DNA from: Pseudonocardiales bacterium
Lineage (GTDB): Bacteria > Actinomycetota > Actinomycetes > Mycobacteriales > Pseudonocardiaceae
Length of the DNA: 64,000 bases
Assembly: GCA_019241525.1 (NCBI GenBank)
Contig: JAFAWY010000077.1
Location: 1-64,000 of the forward strand
Reading direction: 5' to 3'
The number at the start of each line of letters is the position of its first letter. Within the stretch, counting starts at the first letter, position 1. Positions 19,287 through 27,741 of this stretch are shown here, piece after piece. The notes beneath the pieces are model-generated. The model saw only the letters and a list, made by a program, of their open reading frames with translations. It had not been told where the DNA came from and did no database searches. A program made the position numbers and the translations under genes.

Positions 19287-20099
19287 ATGGACACTTCGGG
19301 TAAGACACCTGACGACTTTCCTCGTACCGCGATCGTGACCGGGTCTGACTCCGGCATCGGAAGGGCAACCGCGGTGGCTTTGGCGAAGCTGGGCTGTGAC
19401 GTCGCGGTCACGTGGCACAGCGACGAGCAAGGTGCGAAGTCCACTGCCGATGAAGTTCGTGCTGCCGGTCGGCGTGCCGAGGTCCGGCAGCTCGATCTCA
19501 GCGTGCTGCCCGGCGCCGCGAACGTCATCGATGACCTTGCCGATGCCTTGGGTGGTGTCGACGTCCTGGTCAACAACGCCGGAACCGGTTCGGCAGCACC
19601 GGTGGTGGATCTGGACTACGAGATCTGGCGTGAGGTGATCGCCACAGATCTTGACGGCGCGTTTTTGTGCCTGCAGCGGGCGGCCCGGCGGATGATCGCT
19701 GCCGGGCGCGGCGGACGGATCGTGAACATCACCAGCGTCCACGAACACCAACCGCGGGTCGGCCTGGCCGCCTACTGTGCGGCCAAAGGCGGCTTGGGCC
19801 TGCTGACCAAGACCGCCGCGCTGGAGCTGTCCGAACACCAGATCACGGTCAACTCCGTCGCGCCAGGCGAGGTGGCCACTCCGATGACCGGGCAGGAGGA
19901 CATCGACGTCCACCAGCAGCACCGCCCCGGGGTGCCACTGGGCCGGCCTGGGGACGCCCGGGAAATCGCCGCGGTCGTCGCGTTCCTGTGCTCGCCGGCC
20001 GCGTCGTATGTCACCGGAGCGTCCTGGCCCGTGGACGGCGGCATGCTGCAGATGGGTCCCATGGCCGGCTCCCACCTCCCATCAGACGGCTGGCGGTGA
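19287..20099 (+). CDS. Short-chain dehydrogenase/reductase
   Basis: The 270-residue protein is a classical SDR. It has the TGSDSGIGRA cofactor loop near residue 18, NNAG near residue 95, the catalytic Ser of NITSVHEH near residue 150, YCAAKGG with Tyr and Lys near residue 163, and a C-terminal SYVTGASWPVDGGM. The residues before the loop (VTWHSDEQGA) suggest a sugar-alcohol or small-carbonyl NADP-dependent member. The substrate is unknown. It stands alone between a gap after prs and the decayed region before transketolase. Confidence 0.9.
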   Translation: MDTSGKTPDDFPRTAIVTGSDSGIGRATAVALAKLGCDVAVTWHSDEQGAKSTADEVRAAGRRAEVRQLDLSVLPGAANVIDDLADALGGVDVLVNNAGTGSAAPVVDLDYEIWREVIATDLDGAFLCLQRAARRMIAAGRGGRIVNITSVHEHQPRVGLAAYCAAKGGLGLLTKTAALELSEHQITVNSVAPGEVATPMTGQEDIDVHQQHRPGVPLGRPGDAREIAAVVAFLCSPAASYVTGASWPVDGGMLQMGPMAGSHLPSDGWR

Positions 20100-20379
20100 C
20101 CCTGACGGGGTCCCAAGACGTCAACGCCGAGTGCGCGCGGAACACCGGTGCTGTTCACGCTCACCTCGTGCGGGTGCGGTGTCGGTTGCGGCGGCCGCTC
20201 TGCTCATCGTGCAAGAGGTAGTCCTGCCCCGGCTGGGCCAGACCGGACGGTCGAGCATCCCTGGCGGCACGACGGAGGTCTGACACTCGACGCCGGGGAC
20301 GGTTCGCGGCCACCGACTTCCTGATCACTCCGAGTTCGAACCGAATTGCCCGTGTCGGGTGCCTGTTGTGGCGGCTATC

Positions 20380-20600
20380 GCGTTCTCCGCGTGGCCAGCC
20401 CTGCGGTCGCCAACGCGATTGCTGCCCTGCTGCTGCGCATCGAGGACAGCACCGGAAACCCCTCCGCACATCTATTTCGACTGGATCGAGGGCAACCCCC
20501 TGCTGAACCTGCTGCGCTACCTGTTCTTTGGCGTCGGTGAAGTCGCCCCGGTCACCCGGGAAATCCTTCGTCGAGCCGAACCCGTTCGGCACCGGGCGTC
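20380..20600 (+). pseudogene. C-terminal remnant of a transporter-like gene
   Basis: One frame reads SPAVANAIAALLLRIEDSTG and then fails. The neighbouring frame continues PPHIYFDWIEGNPLLNLLRY, then LFFGVGEVAPVTREILRRAEP. One extra C in the run near 20458-20464 explains the break. The pattern, with an Ala/Leu-rich helix and then a cytoplasmic tail with GEVAPVTREIL, resembles the C-terminus of large actinobacterial amino-acid permeases, but that family assignment comes from memory and is tentative. The upstream part of such a gene is absent. Confidence 0.45.
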
Positions 20601-20627
20601 CACGTCGCCTGATCAGCCGATCCGCAA

Positions 20628-20643
20628 GTGCCGTGAACTCGAC
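20628..20643 (+). repeat. Dispersed repeat, single half-site (copy D)
   Basis: The sequence GTGCCGTGAACTCGAC is identical to both arms of the inverted repeat at 47367-47435. No second arm follows within 60 bases. It lies between the decayed transporter remnant and the 3' end of transketolase, which is on the opposite strand. Confidence 0.8.
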
Positions 20644-20676
20644 ACTGCCGACGTGTCAGCACCAGTAGTCACAGAG

Positions 20677-22533
20677 TCACGGCGCGGAGGTGACGGACTG
20701 CTGGCTGAGTAGTTGCCGCGCTGCAGCGGTGATGGCTTCCGCGTCGATACCGGCGGCGTGCAGCAGTTCTGCGGGTTTGCCGGACATCGGCATGTCACTG
20801 ACCGCAAGCGTGTGGATTGGTGGACGGTCGGGATGCGCAGCCAGCGCGCTCAGCACCGCCTCACCGAGACCCCCTTCGGGCCAGTGATCCTCAACCGTGA
20901 TGATGCCGCTGGTCTGATCTGCCGCGGTGGCCAGGGCCGCTTCGTCGATGGGCTTGATCGAATAGCAGTCGATGACCCGGGCCCGGATGCCTTCGGCGGC
21001 GAGGGCGTCAGCAGCCTTGTCGGCTTCGGTGACGGTGATCCCGCAGGCCACGATGGTGAGGTGATCGTGGTCGGTGGCCCGGACCACCCGGCTGCCGCCG
21101 ATACGTACATCTTCGTCGGCGGGGGTGCGCACCATGGTTTTGCCGCGCAGGGTGCGGAGGTAGGAGATGCCGGGACGATCTGCCATCTCGGCCACCAGCC
21201 GGGCCGTCTGATTGGCGTCGGAGGGATGCAGCACGGTGCTTCCGTGCACCGCCCGCAACGCTGCCATGTCCTCCAATGCCATCTGGGAGGGGCCGTCCTC
21301 GCCGATGGATACCCCGGCGTGCGACCCGCACAGGCGCAGGTTTGCTCGGGACACCGCGGCCATCCGGACGAAGTCGTACGCGCGGGTGAGGAACGCCCCG
21401 AACGTGGACGCGAAGGCGATCCGACCACGCGTCTGCATGCCCACCGCCGCAGCCACCATCTGTTGCTCGGCGATGAACATCTCGAAATACCGATCCGGAA
21501 ATTCCTGGGCGAACATTTCCGTCATCGTGGAGTTGGACACCTCGCCGTCGAGGGCCACCACGTCACCCCGCTGCCCGCCGAGCGCCGTCAGTGCTTTCCC
21601 GTAAGCCTCACGGGTTGCAACCTGCTCATCAAGATCCCAGGTGGGCAGGTCGGCGCCCGTGGTGGAGAAGCGGTGCACCTCGGCAGGCCCACTCGGCGTG
21701 GTTATCTGCACGGTGAGATCGCGCTCGCCGCCCAGCTCGCTGATCGCTTCCTCTGCATCCGGCAGCGGTTTGCCGTGCTTGCCTGTTTGATCTTCGACAG
21801 CCTTGACGCCGCGTCCCTTTCTGGTACGGGCAAGGATGACGGTGGGACGGCCTGTGGTCGCAGTCGCTTCGGCGAAGGCGGCGTCGAGGGCATCGACGTC
21901 GTGACCGTCGACAATGATCGGATGCCAGCCGAAAGCCCGAGCTCTCGTTGCGTAGCCGTCCATGTCCCAGCCGAGCATGGTCTCCCGGGTCTGGCCCAAC
22001 CGGTTGACATCAACGATCGCGGTGAGGTTGTCCAGCTTGGCCCACGCCGCATATTGGAAGGCCTCCCACATGGAGCCCTCGGCCATCTCGGAATCTCCGC
22101 AGAGCACCCATACCCGGTAGGGCAGCTGGTCCAGTCGCTTGCCGGTCAGCGCCACCCCTACTCCGATGGGCAGTCCCTGCCCCAACGAGCCGGTGGCCAC
22201 GTCGGTCGGCGGGATGCGCGGGGTGGGATGGCCCTCCAGGCGGCTACCGAAGGTGCGGTAGGTGAGCAGCTCGTCGTCAGTGATCGCACCGGCCGCTTTG
22301 AGCATGGCGTAGTACAACGGTGAGGCGTGTCCCTTGGAGAAGATCAAATGGTCGTTTCGCGGGTCGTCGAGCTTCTGGAAGTCCAAGGTGAGGTAGCCGT
22401 CGATCAGCACCGCGATGATGTCGGCCGCAGACATCGAAGAAGTCGGGTGGCCCGATCCGGCCGCAGCGCTCGCACGTACCGAATCCACCCGCAGCTGCTG
22501 CGCTAGTTCCCGACGAAAGTCGCTATCCGACAT
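20677..22533 (-). CDS. tkt: Transketolase
   Basis: The 618-residue protein transfers two-carbon units between sugar phosphates and uses thiamine diphosphate. The N-terminal half has SGHPTSSMSAADI, the cofactor motif CGDSEMAEG with its Mg2+-binding continuation, and GHDVDALDAAF. The C-terminal half has the pyrimidine-domain FIAEQQMVAAAVGMQTRGRI and DGPSQMALEDMAALR. It is somewhat shorter than E. coli TktA, as in archaeal-like or fused-subunit forms. The start at 22533 follows AGGAG. The longer frame to 22581 lacks such a site. Confidence 0.93.
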   Translation of the reverse strand: MSDSDFRRELAQQLRVDSVRASAAAGSGHPTSSMSAADIIAVLIDGYLTLDFQKLDDPRNDHLIFSKGHASPLYYAMLKAAGAITDDELLTYRTFGSRLEGHPTPRIPPTDVATGSLGQGLPIGVGVALTGKRLDQLPYRVWVLCGDSEMAEGSMWEAFQYAAWAKLDNLTAIVDVNRLGQTRETMLGWDMDGYATRARAFGWHPIIVDGHDVDALDAAFAEATATTGRPTVILARTRKGRGVKAVEDQTGKHGKPLPDAEEAISELGGERDLTVQITTPSGPAEVHRFSTTGADLPTWDLDEQVATREAYGKALTALGGQRGDVVALDGEVSNSTMTEMFAQEFPDRYFEMFIAEQQMVAAAVGMQTRGRIAFASTFGAFLTRAYDFVRMAAVSRANLRLCGSHAGVSIGEDGPSQMALEDMAALRAVHGSTVLHPSDANQTARLVAEMADRPGISYLRTLRGKTMVRTPADEDVRIGGSRVVRATDHDHLTIVACGITVTEADKAADALAAEGIRARVIDCYSIKPIDEAALATAADQTSGIITVEDHWPEGGLGEAVLSALAAHPDRPPIHTLAVSDMPMSGKPAELLHAAGIDAEAITAAARQLLSQQSVTSAP

Positions 22534-22939
22534 ATCAACTCCTGGCCCCAAGATCGCGACGCGGCCAGCCGCACCAGCCACCGCGCGAATGTGTCATCTA
22601 CAGCGGGTACCCCCAGCAATCGCGCAGAAACTCCCGCAAGGAACATTCAGCTGGTTGATCTTGCTGGCATGCCGGCCATGGTCCGGCAGGTCGACTTTCG
22701 GCGTCGCTATCCGTACCGCGCGGGCGAGTTACCCCGCTATGGTCGGGCGTTAGCGTCCGGGACCGGATCAACGGCTCGCTCGCCCCGTCGCCGTCCAGCG
22801 CGACGCCATCCCCTGGCCAGTCCGGGGCCGGGTGCGCCATCCAGTCGCTGACGCAGCAGACCACGGTGTCCCGCCGGAGCTCGGGTTAACATGGCATTGG
22901 TCTTGGCAGGCATGGATGATCACTCGCGCATTCGCTCGA
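22534..22939. other. Intergenic region between transketolase and the iron-permease-like gene
   Basis: Both flanking genes are on the minus strand, so this stretch holds the transketolase promoter and the downstream end of the permease-like transcript. Several frames are open on both strands, but none gives recognisable protein sequence or a good ribosome-binding site. Confidence 0.45.
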
Positions 22940-23341
22940 CTAAGTTCCTTTTCGAGATACCGCGCTTTCTCTTTGTTCCAACCCGACCGCCTCCCGGAGT
23001 TCGTCGCAGTCACGGCCCAACATGGGATACTCATTAGCCAATTGCTTCATCAGATCGGATAACCCATCAGCAATCGCATTGAGCTTGTGCTGAGTGGCTT
23101 GATCCGCCCGTTTCTGCGAGTTCTGCAGTAGCGCTACAAGCAAGAATGTGATGATAGTGGTAATCGTGTTGATAATCAGTTGCCAGGTGTCGATGTTACG
23201 GAGTACAAACACCGATGGCGCCCAGAGCACTACCACCAGAACGCACAAGGTGAAAAACCAGGCCCGCGAAGCGGCATCGCTTGCCCTGGCGGCAAATCGG
23301 TCGAAAACGGATAAGGTGCCGGTGACGTCTGAAGGCATCAT
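22940..23341 (-). CDS. Low-affinity iron permease-like membrane protein
   Basis: The 133-residue protein has two membrane spans. The order SVFDRFAARASDAASRAWFF, VVLWAPSVF, DTWQLIINTITTIITFLLVA and LLQNSQKRADQATQHKLN matches the bacterial low-affinity iron permease family (Fet4-like). It may move Fe2+ or act as a small channel. The tail is charged and helical. The ATG at 23341 is directly before the conserved part. An upstream frame reaches 23416 without a ribosome-binding site. Confidence 0.78.
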   Translation of the reverse strand: MMPSDVTGTLSVFDRFAARASDAASRAWFFTLCVLVVVLWAPSVFVLRNIDTWQLIINTITTIITFLLVALLQNSQKRADQATQHKLNAIADGLSDLMKQLANEYPMLGRDCDELREAVGLEQRESAVSRKGT

Positions 23342-23410
23342 GGCACCATTATGCGACTTGCGACAATTTTGTCCTGCGGTCATGCGCGACCCGGCGTGGT
23401 AGACGGTTGC

Positions 23411-23542
23411 GTGCATACCGAAGTCACGAATCCCACGGAGGTTGATCTCGCCGTTGACGGGGTACCCGAGTCAGCGGTGCGGATCGTCGAACCGAACGGC
23501 ACCACCACGTTGGTTACCTTCTTTGACGAACTGGAGCGTTGA
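23411..23542 (+). CDS. Possible 43-residue protein coupled to the BON gene
   Basis: A GTG-started frame encodes 43 residues with a regular beta-like pattern (VDLAVDGVPESAVRIVEPNG, then TTTLVTFFDELER). Its stop TGA overlaps the TTG start of the BON-domain gene (TTGA). Third-codon positions are GC-rich as in real genes here. There is no strong ribosome-binding site and no known family. It may be real and coupled to the BON gene, or chance. Confidence 0.35.
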   Translation: MHTEVTNPTEVDLAVDGVPESAVRIVEPNGTTTLVTFFDELER

Positions 23543-24228
23543 AGCCAGAGATGACCGTCGCGGCAATCAGTCACACCGATGAGCAGATCCAAGATCAGGT
23601 GCTCGCGGAGCTGGAATGGGACCCGAGGGTTCGGTCGACCCGGAATGGTGTCACGGTCAAGGATGGTGTCGTCACCCTGACCGGTTGGGTGGATTCCTAT
23701 GTGAAGAAGTTGGCGGCCCAACGTGCCGCGTGCCGGGCGCGTGGCGCGCGGGCCGTGGTCAACGACATCAAGGTGCGCCTGCCGACTTTCGCTCAGCGGA
23801 CCGACTCCGAGATCGCCGCGGAAGCGCGCCGCGCGTTGGCGCGGCACGCGCTGGTACCGGGGGAGCGGATCCAGGTGACAGTGTCGAAAGGGGTTATCAC
23901 GCTGGGCGGCGAGGTGACGTGGGAATTCGAGAAACGCGCTGCCGAGGGTGCAGTTCTCCGGCTGGTGGGCGTGCGGGGAGTGGTCAACAACATCGAGGTG
24001 CGGCCTCCTGTGGGTCCGTCGCCGGAGCAACTGACCCACCAGATTGCTGAGGCCTTGGTGCGCACCGCGGAGACCGATGCCCAGCAGGTCAGCGTCGAGG
24101 TGCAAGGCGACAAGGTCATCCTCCGGGGCACCGTGTGCAGCTGGGGAGAGCGGGAAGAAGCCGAACGCGTCGCCTGGTCCGCCCCCGGAGTCACCACCGT
24201 CGAGAATCACATCACCGTCGTGCCCTGA
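23539..24228 (+). CDS. Triple BON-domain protein
   Basis: The 229-residue protein consists of three BON repeats of about 70 residues each, with the repeating pattern V-x-V-x-x-G-x-V-x-L-x-G-x-V: TVKDGVVTLTGWVDS, TVSKGVITLGGEVTW and EVQGDKVILRGTVCS. BON domains bind phospholipid or other hydrophobic surfaces. Proteins with several BON domains and no signal peptide are often stress-linked in actinobacteria. The TTG start follows GGAG, and an ATG four codons later (23551) is an alternative. Confidence 0.85.
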   Translation: MKPEMTVAAISHTDEQIQDQVLAELEWDPRVRSTRNGVTVKDGVVTLTGWVDSYVKKLAAQRAACRARGARAVVNDIKVRLPTFAQRTDSEIAAEARRALARHALVPGERIQVTVSKGVITLGGEVTWEFEKRAAEGAVLRLVGVRGVVNNIEVRPPVGPSPEQLTHQIAEALVRTAETDAQQVSVEVQGDKVILRGTVCSWGEREEAERVAWSAPGVTTVENHITVVP

Positions 24229-24470
24229 CCAAGCTCCTCCAGACTGTGGTTGGGAGATCAGCCGTAGGAGGCGAGGTGTTCGTAGACTAGGGGGACGGCC
24301 ATGGAGCCTTCACCGACTCCAGGTTGGGTGGTCTCCTGCGTCATCGGCGGCCGCCCGAGTTCGTCGAACTGACCGTTGGCTGTCCTGGCGGCAGCAGACC
24401 CGATGAGCACGTAACCAGTCACTCACCGGAGGCTCCCGCTTGCCGATCATGTGCGGTCATGACCGGCGCG

Positions 24471-24887
24471 TCACCCCAACACGCCATCAAGGATGAGGGA
24501 TAAGCCGATACCGGCCAGCCAGACATCCTTCGAAAGCGGGATGCCTTGCTGCGTCGGTCGCAGGCTTCCCTCCTCGTGCATCCCTGGTGTACGCAGATAA
24601 AGCCCCACGAGGCCGCTCGAAAATGCGGTCAAGGCTGTTCCGGCCACGCGCGAAGGCACGAAGGGCAAGAACACCGCGGTCCCGATGGCGACCTCGGCTG
24701 CAGCGAGTGCGTTGACGAACAACTGCGGGTCGAGCTTGGCGAGGAACGGGTAACTGCCCGCGGCGAAGGCCTGCAACTCCTTGGCGGTGGTCTCGTCGGC
24801 GTTCCACTTCGACAGCCCCGAGTTGACCATGTAACTGCCGACCGCCAGACGCACCGGTAGTTGCCGGATTCTCTTGCGCACGTTCAT
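24471..24887 (-). CDS. DoxX-like four-helix membrane protein
   Basis: The 138-residue protein has about four hydrophobic segments, with MVNSGLSKW near residue 20, AAAEVAIGTAVFLPFVPSRV near residue 63, and a C-terminal VWLAGIGLSLILDGVLG. This matches the DoxX-like family, whose members often pair with thioredoxin-type or redox proteins. Its start overlaps the stop of the thioredoxin gene (TGATG), so it is co-translated. A role in membrane thiol homeostasis is an inference from that pairing. Confidence 0.8.
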   Translation of the reverse strand: MNVRKRIRQLPVRLAVGSYMVNSGLSKWNADETTAKELQAFAAGSYPFLAKLDPQLFVNALAAAEVAIGTAVFLPFVPSRVAGTALTAFSSGLVGLYLRTPGMHEEGSLRPTQQGIPLSKDVWLAGIGLSLILDGVLG

Positions 24888-25357
24888 CAGTTGCCTCCAG
24901 GTCGGGAGTCCGAGGAAATGCGGGCAATGGCACCGTCTACCCAGCGTCGAAGCGCGCTAACCGGCGCGGCGCCAGGTTGACGCGCGATCACCTCACCCCG
25001 GCTCATCACCATCAGGGTCGGGACCGCCTGCACGGAGAAACGCTGCGCCAGCTTCGGCGCGCGGTCGATGTCGACCTTGACCAGTTTGAGCTGGCCGGCT
25101 TTCTCGTTGGCCAGCTGCTCCAGCGCGGGGCTGACCATCCGGCACGGCCCGCACCAGGCCGCCCACAAGTCCACCAGAACCGGGATCGTGGCCTGCTCGG
25201 CGATCTCGGCGAAGTCGTCATCGGTGGCGTCGGCGATCCACGGCAAGAACGCCTTGCAATGACCGCACCGCGGCTTGCCTTGCGCGGCCGCGGGCACGCG
25301 GTTGAGCCGCTCGCAGTTGGAGCACTTGACGGTCCGGGTCGGTGTTGTGGTGGCCAT
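24887..25357 (-). CDS. Zinc-ribbon thioredoxin (thioredoxin 2 type)
   Basis: The 156-residue protein has an N-terminal zinc ribbon (CSNCERLNRVP and CGHC, two CxxC pairs, residues 12-36), then a thioredoxin fold with WAAWCGPCRM as the active site and the cis-proline loop AVPTLMV. This is the architecture of thioredoxin 2, a cytoplasmic disulfide reductase linked to oxidative stress. It begins six bases after the end of the decayed clpB and overlaps the doxX-like gene, so the three once formed an operon. Confidence 0.93.
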   Translation of the reverse strand: MATTTPTRTVKCSNCERLNRVPAAAQGKPRCGHCKAFLPWIADATDDDFAEIAEQATIPVLVDLWAAWCGPCRMVSPALEQLANEKAGQLKLVKVDIDRAPKLAQRFSVQAVPTLMVMSRGEVIARQPGAAPVSALRRWVDGAIARISSDSRPGGN

Positions 25358-25363
25358 CGCCGG

Positions 25364-26310
25364 TCACGCCGCCGTGGTTGTCGCGGGCTGCGGATCGTCG
25401 TGGGTCACGACGATCTCGTCACCCTTCAGATCGACCCGGATGGTGGCGCCGTCGGGGATGGCATCGGCGAGCAGGGCCCGGCCGATGCGGGTCTCGACTT
25501 CACGGGCAATAAACCGGCGCAGCGGGACGATCTGCTCGATCTGCGCCTGGGTGAGCGGGCTGAACAGCACGATATCGTCGATGCGGTTGAGGAACTCGGG
25601 ACGGAAATAGCGGCGCATCTGCCCCGTCACCAGCTCACGCGCTTCCGGGGTGATCTCAGCCTTGGCGGTGACCCCCTCCAACAGGTACGGCGAGCCAATA
25701 TTTGACGTCATGATCTGAACTGTATTGCGGAAATTGACCGTGCGCCCTTGGGCATCGGTGAGCCGGCCGTCGCCAAGCACCTGCAGCAGCGTGTTGAACA
25801 GTCGGGGTGCGCCTTTTCGATCTCGTCGAAGAGCACCACCGAGTAAGGCTTGCGACGCACCGCTTCGGTGAGCCGGTCGCCCTCCTCGTAACCCACATAG
25901 CCAGGCCGGGGCCCCGACCAGGCGGCTGACGGTGTGCGCTCCTGGTATTCGCTCATGTCAAACGCGAACCATGTTGTCCTCGGAGTCGAACAACGCCGCG
26001 GCCAGCGCCTTGGCCAGCTCGGTCTTCCCGACCCCGGTGGGGCCGAGGAAGATGAACGAGCCAATCGGGCGGCGGGGATCCTTGATGCCCGAGCGTGCCC
26101 GGATGATGGCGTCGGATACCACCCCGACCGCCTCATCCTGGCCGACCACCCGCTCGTGCAGGACCTCGGCGAGGCGTAGGAGCTTCTCCGGTCCAGGACG
26201 CGACGATCCCGGCGCTCTCGTCCTCGGTGACCACTCCGCGCAACAAGGCGTGGTCACCTTGCTTGGCAGCGACTTCTCGTCGGCAATGTCCTCGTCGACG
26301 ACAAACCTCA
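25364..26310 (-). pseudogene. clpB: Decayed clpB (C-terminal half only)
   Basis: Segments of the second AAA+ domain of the ClpB disaggregase appear in order but in different frames: [20 protein letters not shown], the Walker A block [43 protein letters not shown], the Walker B block [33 protein letters not shown] and [10 protein letters not shown], through to the C-terminus. Single-base changes are deduced near 25970, 25940, 25908 and 25800, and about ten residues are missing near 26200. The N-terminal domain, first AAA+ module and coiled coil are absent. No functional chaperone can be made. Confidence 0.9.
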
Positions 26311-26369
26311 AAGCTGCTGGGCACCCCATCATCGTGACCGCGTCGAAGCCGCGGCGGCTGTGGCCTCGC

Positions 26370-27239
26370 CTACGCCCAGCCGTCGGGAGCCAAGCGGGCA
26401 CGTTCCTTGTCAGGGTTCCAGCCTTGGGGGTTGGGCCAGGTCAGCGCCATCTCGTCAAGCCGCTCGGTGAGGATCTTCGTGACCGCCCAATTGCGGTACC
26501 ACTTGCGATCAGCAGGTACGGCATACCATGGTGCAGCATCGGTGTTGCATTGTGCGAACGCGTCCGAATACGCCTGCTGATACTCGTCCCAATAAGCGCG
26601 CTCGTCGACATCTCCCGGGTTGTACTTCCAGTGTTTCGCCGGGTCGTCAAGCCGGGCAAGTAGCCGTCTACGCTGTTCCTCCTTCGAGATGTGCAGGAAG
26701 CATTTAACGACCCGGGTACCCGATGCAACCAGCTTTCCCTCGAAGCGATTGATGACGCTGTAGCGGCAGGACCATGTTTCGGGTGGCACGAGCTCATGCA
26801 CCCGAACCACAATCACGTCCTCGTAATGCGAGCGGTCGAAGACGCCGACAATGCCAGGCGGCGGCAACCGTCGCTTCACCCGCCACAAGAAATGATGCTC
26901 GCGCTCTTCGATCGTGGGCTGCTTGAACGCGTGATATTGCACCCCCATGGGATCCAGGAGCCCGACGACATGCTTCACCGTGCTCCCCTTGCCAGCGGTG
27001 TCCATACCTTGCAGCACGAGCAGCAGGCTGCGCTGACCACCGGTTCGCCCCTCGGCGTAGAGCTGCTCTTGCATATCTGCTAGGTGAGGCCGAAGGTGAC
27101 AGATCGCCGTTGTGGCATCGGCCTTGCCCGAGCCGGTGAAACCCGGTGTCGCCCGGGTGTCTATCGCCTGGAGGTCCACCGCACCGGCGGGCAGCCGCAG
27201 CAGGTCACTGATCCGCGGCGCAGGTTCCGAGTTGGCCAC
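26370..27239 (-). CDS. ppk2: Polyphosphate kinase 2 family protein
   Basis: The 289-residue protein has the PPK2 P-loop [16 protein letters not shown], the Walker B-like [18 protein letters not shown] and the lid region [22 protein letters not shown]2 enzymes phosphorylate nucleoside mono- or diphosphates with polyphosphate. Subclass cannot be fixed, though a single PPK2 domain of this size suits class I or III. The GTG start follows GGAAG. An intact gene beside a decayed clpB and a gutted lipid kinase shows that decay in this region is gene-specific. Confidence 0.93.
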   Translation of the reverse strand: MANSEPAPRISDLLRLPAGAVDLQAIDTRATPGFTGSGKADATTAICHLRPHLADMQEQLYAEGRTGGQRSLLLVLQGMDTAGKGSTVKHVVGLLDPMGVQYHAFKQPTIEEREHHFLWRVKRRLPPPGIVGVFDRSHYEDVIVVRVHELVPPETWSCRYSVINRFEGKLVASGTRVVKCFLHISKEEQRRRLLARLDDPAKHWKYNPGDVDERAYWDEYQQAYSDAFAQCNTDAAPWYAVPADRKWYRNWAVTKILTERLDEMALTWPNPQGWNPDKERARLAPDGWA

Positions 27240-27317
27240 AAACGAACGCTTCCAGGTGCGCAGGGCACCGGCAACGGCAGGTGGTACGAAACGTTGGGGC
27301 TGCGGTTAACCTTGCCG

Positions 27318-27720
27318 ATGCTCTCCAGGCGCGCTGTGCTCATCCTCAACCCGCTATCGGGATCCGGGATGCACCAGCCCACCATCCGTCGCGCCGCCTG
27401 GGACCGGCTCATCGATGTTCGCGAGCTGGGCATCGGTTACCAGGCAGAAGTTCTTGCGCGGGACGCAGTGCGTGAGGGAGCGAAGGTACTGGTCGCCGCG
27501 GGAGGGGACGGAACGGTACGTGCCGTCGCGCGGACGGCAGCGGAGCACGACATCCCCCTGGTCGTAGACGATGACCACCAACAGCCCCTCCATTCCGGTC
27601 GGCGTCGACGGTGAACCCGCCGAACTAAGCACCCCGCTGGAGTTCAGAGTTTGCCCGCGAGGGATGCGGCTGCGGCAGCCGAAGCGCCACGAGCCGGCGG
27701 ATCGGCAGTTCTCCCTGTGA
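27318..27720 (+). pseudogene. Diacylglycerol-kinase-like gene with internal deletion
   Basis: The N-terminal part of a DAGK catalytic domain is present: RRAVLILNPLSGSG, then AAGGDGTVRAVARTAAEHDI and PLVV. It then joins, in a different frame, the typical C-terminal strand segment (IPVGVDGEPAELSTPLEFRV, then CPRGMRLR), ending at the TGA at 27718-27720. The middle of the protein, about 150-180 residues including the NDFAR-type region, is missing. It would be about 300 residues when intact. The kinase domain fused to PAP2 at 13687-15264 is an intact relative. Confidence 0.82.
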
Positions 27721-27741
27721 TGGTGATATTGCACGCATTGA

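Larger units (their letters stand above)
20100..20676. other. Gene-poor stretch with a gene remnant and a repeat half-site
   Basis: No intact gene is visible. The right-hand part contains a frameshifted remnant (20380-20600) and, after it, one copy of the dispersed GTGAACTCGAC repeat at 20628-20643. The first 280 bases contain no family sequence that I recognise. Confidence 0.5.

Noticed and set aside
20713-22323. 536-codon plus-strand open frame
   Set aside because: It is antisense to transketolase, whose motifs are complete in the other strand.
27084-27317. Upstream part of the plus-strand frame before the lipid-kinase relic
   Set aside because: It is antisense to ppk2 and shows no kinase-family sequence before the ATG at 27318.
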